From Cytophagaceae bacterium (lineage in GTDB: Bacteria > Bacteroidota > Bacteroidia > Cytophagales > Spirosomataceae): a DNA stretch of 12,140 nt. The stretch spans positions 1 to 12,140 of the forward strand of contig CANIYB010000041.1 in assembly GCA_947471105.1 (NCBI GenBank). Direction: 5' to 3'. A model generated the notes under the pieces. It saw only the letters and a list, made by a program, of their open reading frames with translations. It was not told the DNA's origin and did no database searches. This document shows positions 6,482-12,140 of this stretch, in pieces. How positions within the stretch are numbered: the first letter of the stretch is position 1; the number at the start of each line of letters is the position of its first letter. The translations under genes and the position numbers were made by a program.

Positions 6482-7645
6482 ATGGAAAAAATATCAAAAA
6501 ATTGGATGAATGGATCCATTTTAACCCTAGGATACATACTCCTATTTATCTATTTTAATGCCCCTTTGCCTGCTAAAGAATGGCTGATAACGATTCCTGC
6601 TTTCATGATCATCTACTTTTTGATTTTCAATATGGGAAAACCGGAGATTATAGATGAGGTTGATCATGCTAAATTACTTTCAGGGAACCAAGTACTTATA
6701 TTTCCATTTGTTATTCTTTTCGTCATTTACTATTATTTGATTGCTCATGGAGAATCACCCTTTTCTGGGTCAGCCGCTTTGTTGCCATTTTTAATTTTAT
6801 TTCCCATTTTATATTATCGAGCTTTCCCCAAGACGGATATTGGCCGAGTAGATTACCTTGTTTTACTCGTTTTTTTAATTCCATTAACGCTTATTGATTC
6901 CCCTGGTGATACGACCTTTCCGGTGAAGGGAAATGGTTTTGGTTCTATTTTTAAGATCTCCTGGATCCTGATGATGGTCTATGTTTTTGGCCACATTAGA
7001 AAGCTAAAGGATGTCGGGTTTTATCCCATTTTTAAATTAAAATTTTTAGGCGTAGCGGTCCTTTCATGGCTTTCGTTTGTATCCTTTGTGATGATGATTG
7101 CTTTCTTTCAGGGATTTGTTAATCCAGACCCATTTCTTGAAATCAGGCAGGATGGATTCATGAAATCCTTACAAGAATTATTGCGCATATTTATAGGAAC
7201 GGCCTTATTTGAGGAAGTGTTTTTTAGGGGATTGTTGCAAAATATGTTGGCCAAACAAATAGAAAAATCAGGCAATTGGAAGATATATTGGCGCAACGGT
7301 TTTATTATTTTATTAGTTTTATCGGCTTTGGCCGGATATGCGCTTGAGTTGAATTTAATATGGTTCCCTTTGGCAATAGCTATTGGCCTATTTGTTCCAG
7401 CCTATTTTTTAGAAAAGAAGCAATTTCAAGTCATGGGAACTTATACAGCCCTAGCCATTATTGCCATGAGTTTTGGATTAGCTCATTACCATAAAGGTTC
7501 GATTATTTTTGTTGGCTTAGCCGCGGTCGCCGGTTGGGCTTATGGCTATACCTATCTGAAAACGAAAAATGTTTTCTATGCGGCGCTGGTGCACACACTC
7601 GTCAACTTCTCAGAGTTTCTGTTCAAACTGCATGAAATAAAGTAA
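6482..7645 (+). CDS. CPBP-family intramembrane glutamic endopeptidase (Abi/CAAX-type)
   Basis: This is a 387-residue membrane protein whose C-terminal half carries the CPBP (PF02517) active-site motifs: EEVFFRG with Glu244, Glu245 and Arg249; FGLAH with Phe331 and His335; and HTLVN with His371 and Asn375. All expected catalytic residues are present, so it is probably an active membrane-embedded protease. The first 200 residues add several further helices without a recognised domain, and about 80 residues containing two helices separate motifs one and two. Family roles include CAAX-type processing, bacteriocin self-immunity and control of membrane-bound regulators; the substrate here is unknown. 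It is a single gene with its own likely promoter. Its stop codon lies inside the base of the terminator hairpin. The ATG at 6482 gives a basic N-terminus (MEKISKNW) before the first helix. Confidence 0.9.
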   Translation: MEKISKNWMNGSILTLGYILLFIYFNAPLPAKEWLITIPAFMIIYFLIFNMGKPEIIDEVDHAKLLSGNQVLIFPFVILFVIYYYLIAHGESPFSGSAALLPFLILFPILYYRAFPKTDIGRVDYLVLLVFLIPLTLIDSPGDTTFPVKGNGFGSIFKISWILMMVYVFGHIRKLKDVGFYPIFKLKFLGVAVLSWLSFVSFVMMIAFFQGFVNPDPFLEIRQDGFMKSLQELLRIFIGTALFEEVFFRGLLQNMLAKQIEKSGNWKIYWRNGFIILLVLSALAGYALELNLIWFPLAIAIGLFVPAYFLEKKQFQVMGTYTALAIIAMSFGLAHYHKGSIIFVGLAAVAGWAYGYTYLKTKNVFYAALVHTLVNFSEFLFKLHEIK

Positions 7646-7683
7646 AATCAGGTAATAGGTATTTTACCTATTACCTGATTTTA
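7643..7683. terminator. 19-bp perfect hairpin between convergent genes (bidirectional terminator)
   Basis: Bases 7643-7661 and 7665-7683 are exact reverse complements around a TTT loop. The CPBP stop codon TAA (7643-7645) forms the base of the stem, and the hydrolase gene ends 8 bases beyond it. The U-tracts are short (TTTTA) in both directions, but the position between two converging genes and the length of the stem support a shared terminator. Confidence 0.8.
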
Positions 7684-7690
7684 TCTCTAA

Positions 7691-9034
7691 CTAAAGAACC
7701 TCTTTGGTATTCGTAGTAAACACGCGGGTGCTTACCGTATAGCTTCCACCGTTAGGATCTTTATATTTCAAGTCCATATAGAAGGCTTGGAAACCTTTCT
7801 TGGTATACGGAATGGTATATTTAACAACGGAACCCTCGGGTTTCACTCGGCGGGTCAACCATAAATTATTGCGGAAATCGCGATCTGCTGAAGTGGTACC
7901 CCAAATAGCAGCGTCCTGTAAATCGCCCGGAGCGGCATTCACGGTCAATTCAAAACCTTCTTTTCCTTTCACCACATTCCAGGTACACACAGGGTATTCT
8001 TTGTCTTGTAAAGTCAACGCAAAAAAGGCGCTCAATGCTTCAAGCGCTTGCTTTCCACCACCCAAATCATGACCCGCATTTGGAACATAATGGATTAGAT
8101 TCTTTCCAGGAATTTTGTCGTAATAATGCTTGATGGCATCTGCTGTCCAATATTCATCATTGGTCCCAATAAATATAATTTTAGGAACCGTCATTTTATC
8201 CCGATACGAATAGGGATCCACCATCGTTGTAATGGCCTTTCCATCCGGGGTATCTGAACCTTGAGGAATGCCTAATTTGACATAATCCTCGATTTGAATG
8301 CTGTATTCGCCATAGGTCTCCAACTGATAACTTAATGTTTTCGGCATGTTCAACATATCAATCACCATAGGGCCGATCGCCTTCACACGTTTGTCATCGA
8401 TGGCGTTAGACAACCAAGTAGTCCAACCCCTTTTTGAGGCACCTGAAACAACAAAATTATTAATCGTGTGATGCACCTTTTGGCTTGAAAACTCTTGGAT
8501 CGCATCCATGGATCGAACAGCTGTTTTGACCATAGGAAATAACAAAGGCCAAGAATAATCTTTATCTTGTTTAAACTGATGTAGCGTATAGGAAATCAAC
8601 TCATCTTCCGTTTTCCCATCAAAAAGCGGTTGGTTCGGCACCTGCTTGATTAAAGCGACAATGGCCTTATTTTTTGAAGCGATAGCCGCTAAAATAGGCC
8701 ACATTTTATCCTCCGTACTCCAATTCGGTTGTTCGTTTTTATTAGAACCACCCGTAATAAATAACATGGCCCCGTCATATTTGATGGTCGCAGGAACGAC
8801 AATGGTCAATTGGTGACGCCAGGTAATATTATGCCATTTTTGAGACGTTAAAACCAATTGGTACGCCATGGAGCTACCTAGCTTGGTGGAATCCTTAATT
8901 ACCCAAGAATAGGTAGCATCCCCATTAGTAATATAACTTTTTAAGGCCTTTTCTGGCGTTAATTTGCTTTGAGCAAACGACGTAAAAGTGACAAATAAAA
9001 AAAATAAAGAAAAGCAACGATTAATATTTTTCAT
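7691..9034 (-). CDS. Secreted PqaA/PhoPQ-activated-type alpha/beta hydrolase
   Basis: This 447-residue protein belongs to the PhoPQ-activated pathogenicity-related family (PF10142), named from Salmonella PqaA. A signal peptide is visible at residues 1-21 (hydrophobic FSLFFLFVTF, cleavage near SFAQS), so it acts in the periplasm or outside. The alpha/beta-hydrolase elements are complete: nucleophile elbow SGASKRGWT with Ser200, a likely acid Asp293 in GTNDEYW, and His322 in PNAGHDLGGG. VMLFITGG-like strands near 88-96 fit the fold. The C-terminal part (about 345-447) looks like a beta-rich domain. The true reaction of the family is poorly known. It is the last gene of the SusC-SusD operon, 29 bases after susD, so its product probably works on the same imported nutrient, either as an esterase/peptidase-like enzyme or in processing. 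That link is inference. Confidence 0.88.
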   Translation of the reverse strand: MKNINRCFSLFFLFVTFTSFAQSKLTPEKALKSYITNGDATYSWVIKDSTKLGSSMAYQLVLTSQKWHNITWRHQLTIVVPATIKYDGAMLFITGGSNKNEQPNWSTEDKMWPILAAIASKNKAIVALIKQVPNQPLFDGKTEDELISYTLHQFKQDKDYSWPLLFPMVKTAVRSMDAIQEFSSQKVHHTINNFVVSGASKRGWTTWLSNAIDDKRVKAIGPMVIDMLNMPKTLSYQLETYGEYSIQIEDYVKLGIPQGSDTPDGKAITTMVDPYSYRDKMTVPKIIFIGTNDEYWTADAIKHYYDKIPGKNLIHYVPNAGHDLGGGKQALEALSAFFALTLQDKEYPVCTWNVVKGKEGFELTVNAAPGDLQDAAIWGTTSADRDFRNNLWLTRRVKPEGSVVKYTIPYTKKGFQAFYMDLKYKDPNGGSYTVSTRVFTTNTKEVL

Positions 9035-9063
9035 AGAGAAATAGGTTAGTTAAAATGTAATAT

Positions 9064-10707
9064 TTACCAAGGTTTAGATCCGCCTTGCAAAAGCCAAGGT
9101 TTAGACCAAGCACTATTTTTACCATCAGCCTCGGTATGTATGGTAGATTCTAATTTTGACATGGCCGCTTCCGTATTTGTCTTATTCAAATTACGCTCGT
9201 CTAACATGTAATAGAAACGAACTGGCAATACTTTACGGATAGAGGCAGGGCCAACAGTTAATTCCGGAAATCCAGTTCTGCGATAGTCAAACCAAGCTTC
9301 TTGCGCGGCGGTCCAACTAGAAATCCATTTTTGCTCTATGATTTGCTTAAGCGTTCCATCGTAAGCAACGCCTTTTTGAGTCATATATGAAGCATAAGCG
9401 GCAGTTGTTCCCCAAGTATCCATAGAAGCTTTTATGCCGGCATCGTAATGCGTTTTAGCGTCACCAGTTACTGACCAACCTTTTAATGCGGCTTCTGCTA
9501 AAATAAATCTAACTTCGGCAGCGGACATCATCCGAGATTTCAATAAGGGCCCTTTGGCTTGTTTATAAATGTCGTTTAGCCAAGAAACGTGCGGATTATT
9601 TGCAGCCTGCTCAGCAGTGGGACTTAAATTGTAAGATGCCCCCCCGATCAAACCTGTAGGCAAGCCCACATAATCAGGATTCGTATTTACGTCCTTTCCC
9701 GCTACTTTGTCCGGTGATAAATAACGTTTTCCATTTTCAATTTTATCTGTCCCTTTCGGTAAATTTGCATCCACGATCAATGGGATTTGAACTTTATTCG
9801 CCCAAACCGCAATTCTAGGATCTTTAAGATCTAGTAATTTATTAACAAAGGTAGCTGCCATTTTCAAGCGACGATAATTAGATGCACTTGCATCGTATAC
9901 AGCATTAGCAGGCCAAGAATCATCGTTGCTATTTCCAGCAAATGGCATCGCAGCGTCATCTGCAATCGCAGTTATGATTGGATATTGGACAGCATTTGCC
10001 ATTATTTTTTCAATACCTGCTTTAGCCACATCAGGTTTCTTGGTCGAAATACGCATATAAAAACGCAACATTAAGGAATTAGCTAACTTTCTCCACTTGG
10101 TAGGATTTCCCTGATAATACACATCTGCGGTACCAGGTGTACTTGTATACTCAACGGCATTTTTTGATAAAAGTGTATTGGCTTTTTCTAAATCTGCCAA
10201 AATTCCCGTATAAATGGCTTCTTGAGAATCGTATACGGGAAAAGTGTTTGCGGTACCCCCATCTGCACCTTTTAACGCAGCACTGTAAGGTGCATCGCCC
10301 CAAAGATCTGTGATTAATCCAAACATCATTGACTTTATGACCAAAGAAATTCCTTGGTGCATTTCCCAATTTAAAGAAACAGAGCGGTCGTATACGTATT
10401 GATTATTGCGTAAAATGTCATAATAGGAAGCCCAACTTTGACTTCCACCCCATTCATAGGAGTTGTGGGATCCTGACCAGCCATCTTTTTGGGTATGCTG
10501 CATCACACCTGCCATATCTTGATAACCTAGATTAACAAATGATTTTCCAGTTTCAGTCAATACCGTTGACATAACTAGATTAGGATTAGCCGTGAGTGGA
10601 TTAATCCCATTAGGGTTTTGATTCAAAACCGTTAAATCTTTACAGGAAAAAAGTGCCGAAGCTAACAGAATTCCTAATGCGAATATTTTTATTGATCTAT
10701 TTTTCAT
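9064..10707 (-). CDS. SusD/RagB-family nutrient-binding outer-membrane lipoprotein (SusD-like_2 type)
   Basis: This 547-residue protein starts with a lipoprotein signal peptide (ALFSC lipobox, lipidated Cys22), followed by KDL. This should place it on the cell surface as the lid of its SusC partner. The SusD-like_2 group is suggested by NQNPNGINPLTANPNLVMST at about 29-48, MQHTQKDGW and SYYDILRNNQYVYD in the first third, TPR-like helices including PTKWRKLANSLMLRFYMRI, and the C-terminal EQKWISSWTAAQEAWFDYRR with TGFPEL at about 458-483. It binds the nutrient before transfer through SusC. The ATG at 10707 lies 20 bases after the SusC stop, the usual tight susC-susD pairing, and the hydrolase follows 29 bases later. 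Ligand cannot be told from sequence; this group often sits beside non-glycan loci. Confidence 0.93.
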   Translation of the reverse strand: MKNRSIKIFALGILLASALFSCKDLTVLNQNPNGINPLTANPNLVMSTVLTETGKSFVNLGYQDMAGVMQHTQKDGWSGSHNSYEWGGSQSWASYYDILRNNQYVYDRSVSLNWEMHQGISLVIKSMMFGLITDLWGDAPYSAALKGADGGTANTFPVYDSQEAIYTGILADLEKANTLLSKNAVEYTSTPGTADVYYQGNPTKWRKLANSLMLRFYMRISTKKPDVAKAGIEKIMANAVQYPIITAIADDAAMPFAGNSNDDSWPANAVYDASASNYRRLKMAATFVNKLLDLKDPRIAVWANKVQIPLIVDANLPKGTDKIENGKRYLSPDKVAGKDVNTNPDYVGLPTGLIGGASYNLSPTAEQAANNPHVSWLNDIYKQAKGPLLKSRMMSAAEVRFILAEAALKGWSVTGDAKTHYDAGIKASMDTWGTTAAYASYMTQKGVAYDGTLKQIIEQKWISSWTAAQEAWFDYRRTGFPELTVGPASIRKVLPVRFYYMLDERNLNKTNTEAAMSKLESTIHTEADGKNSAWSKPWLLQGGSKPW

Positions 10708-10727
10708 ATTACGATCTGATTAATTAC

Positions 10728-12140
10728 TTAAAAAGTTAAAGCTAATTTGAAACCTACTGGAATAACCCAAGGGGTCACATTATATCGCTCAATCCCCTGC
10801 TTAAATTGGGAACCTCCACCTTGTATTCCTGCCTCTTGCTGAAAGGCCATTTCAGGATCAATATTGATTTTGGCTTTAGTCCATAAAATAATGTTACGGC
10901 TATAAACTGAGAAATTAGCACTTTGAACACCTATTTTCTTCATCCAAGTTTGAGGTAAATCGATTCCAATCGAAATTTCTCTCAACTTCAAATAATCCGC
11001 ATCATATAAAAATGCACGAGTGAATGACCAAGCAGTACTCCCTGCAAATGGCAAAGTAGTTGTTCCTGTACCCCCTAAATTTTCAATGTAGCCTGTTGGA
11101 TTTCCTTGAGCATCATACCCTTTTGCGATAACACCCGGTATAAACACACCCCCATGAGGGAAATTGTAAGGGCCATATTTAAATCCATAAGGGCCGTACG
11201 CTGGAGTCGGGCCACCTACTAAAGGAAAATAGTTGCCATGAATTTTAATCAAATCTTCTTGGTTAGCAACTAGATAATTCTTCAACGCATCCCCTGTCAA
11301 TCCATTAGGATTAATCAATTTATCTAAAAATAACTGAGAGCGTCCATTTTCCTCACCATACCGGTAGGTTTGAGAAACGAATTGGCCTCCACTTCTCCAG
11401 TCAAAGGACATATTCAGACTTAAGCCCTTATATGAGATGGATGTTTGCATTCCCATGATAAAATCAGGATTGAAATTCCCTATTTTATTTCTGGTATTGA
11501 TGGCATCTATGGACTGCCACTTCCCTGTTTTATCTAAAATTGGATATCCAAAATAGGGAGAAGATGCATCTTTAACCGTAACTATTTGAGCATCATATAT
11601 ATCCCCAATTTCCTCACCCACGTAGGTCCAAGCACCACCTTTGGCATCCTGCCATAAAGTATAATAAGGGAGATCATCAGATAATTCCATAATCGATGTG
11701 CGATTACGTGTCCAGTTTAAATTCACATCCCAATTCCAATTAGCCGATTTAACAGGAGTCATTCCTAACGTAAACTCAACCCCTTTACTAACTAATAATC
11801 CTGCATTTACATTTTTTAATGAATAACCTGTAGACGGAGGAAGTTTCGTACTTAATATTTGGTTTCTGTTTTCTACTTGGTAGTAAGTTCCTGAAAAACG
11901 AAGTCTGTTATTGTACATCGTTACATCCAAACCTGTTTCATACGAAGTAACAATTTCAGGTTTTAAATCAGGTATTAGTAAGGTTCCAGGAGTTCCTAGT
12001 CGAGGTATTCCATCCCAGGTTCCCGCATTTCCTAATGTACCTAACAACTGATACGGGTTTGCATCATTACCTACTTGAGCCACCCCACCCCTCAATTTAA
12101 CCATATTGACTTGACTTGGCATCGTAAACATTTCATTCAA
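10728..12140 (-). CDS. SusC/RagA-type TonB-dependent receptor, C-terminal part (cut by window edge)
   Basis: About 470 codons are open from the right edge to the stop at 10728, so the start lies beyond 12140 and roughly half of a normal receptor is present. The visible part is the C-terminal beta-barrel of the SusC family: DLKPEIVTSYETGLDVTMYN followed by FSGTYYQVENRNQIL, the GVEFTLGMTPV strand, GNFNPDFIMGMQTSISYKGL, SFDWRSGGQ, the late motif YDADYLKLREISIGIDLPQ, the SVYSRNIILW strand and the C-terminal end YNVTPW..PVGFKLALTF with the terminal Phe of outer-membrane barrels. An extracellular loop is rich in Gly, Pro and aromatic residues (about 11130-11220). It imports a nutrient with the SusD encoded 20 bases downstream. 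Because the N-terminus is missing, it is not known whether it carries an STN domain or has its own sigma/FecR pair. It is a different gene from the receptor at the left edge. Confidence 0.93.
   Translation of the reverse strand: MNEMFTMPSQVNMVKLRGGVAQVGNDANPYQLLGTLGNAGTWDGIPRLGTPGTLLIPDLKPEIVTSYETGLDVTMYNNRLRFSGTYYQVENRNQILSTKLPPSTGYSLKNVNAGLLVSKGVEFTLGMTPVKSANWNWDVNLNWTRNRTSIMELSDDLPYYTLWQDAKGGAWTYVGEEIGDIYDAQIVTVKDASSPYFGYPILDKTGKWQSIDAINTRNKIGNFNPDFIMGMQTSISYKGLSLNMSFDWRSGGQFVSQTYRYGEENGRSQLFLDKLINPNGLTGDALKNYLVANQEDLIKIHGNYFPLVGGPTPAYGPYGFKYGPYNFPHGGVFIPGVIAKGYDAQGNPTGYIENLGGTGTTTLPFAGSTAWSFTRAFLYDADYLKLREISIGIDLPQTWMKKIGVQSANFSVYSRNIILWTKAKINIDPEMAFQQEAGIQGGGSQFKQGIERYNVTPWVIPVGFKLALTF

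Noticed and set aside
7800..8072. Open frame of 90 codons opposite the PqaA-like hydrolase
   Set aside because: It is fully antisense to a complete gene with an intact catalytic set, and its translation has no recognisable features.
1..12140. Possible transposon or single duplicated receptor, because SusC genes lie at both ends in the same orientation
   Set aside because: The two visible parts are opposite ends of different genes, so they cannot be compared as repeats. No transposase, terminal inverted repeat or target duplication was seen.

Overview
The window looks like chromosomal DNA of an AT-rich member of the Bacteroidota. The evidence is two SusC-type TonB-dependent receptors, a SusD-type lipoprotein, an ECF sigma/FecR pair with the Bacteroidota-type FecR C-terminal domain, a TAnnTTTG-like promoter box, and a general lack of Shine-Dalgarno sequences. 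The class cannot be fixed from the window; Cytophagia or Sphingobacteriia would fit. Coding density is high. No tRNA, rRNA, CRISPR array, transposase or phage gene was seen, and no gene-free stretch exceeds 300 bases.

Left part (1-2749, all minus strand): an ECF sigma factor, a FecR-type anti-sigma factor and the first 344 residues of a SusC-type receptor that continues beyond base 1. The receptor carries an N-terminal STN signalling domain. The three genes therefore make a cell-surface signalling module: the receptor senses substrate at the outer membrane, FecR relays this through the inner membrane, and the sigma factor should switch on the receptor gene and those after it. Inverted repeats lie in the 111 bases between fecR and susC.

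Middle part (2750-7690): a 250-base divergent spacer holds a perfect 47-bp palindrome just upstream of an ACS-family MFS sugar-acid/sugar transporter. That gene is followed by a NagX/HGSNAT-like membrane acyltransferase (DUF5009 type). The pair probably forms one transcript that ends at a strong intrinsic terminator. The terminator is shared with a convergent SBF-family (bile acid:sodium symporter-like) transporter. Divergent from the symporter is a CPBP-family intramembrane protease, which ends in a 19-bp hairpin shared with the next convergent operon.

Right part (7691-12140, all minus strand): the last 470 codons of a second SusC, a SusD-like lipoprotein of the SusD-like_2 type and a secreted PqaA/PhoPQ-activated-type alpha/beta hydrolase, with gaps of 20 and 29 bases. 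This is the downstream part of an outer-membrane nutrient uptake operon. Its only visible enzyme is not a glycoside hydrolase.

Overall this is an accessory nutrient-acquisition region with known families. Nothing in it clearly shows a new biological system. The most unexplained element is the 47-bp palindrome at 2919-2965, followed by the SusCD-plus-PqaA-like combination and the small repeats between genes.
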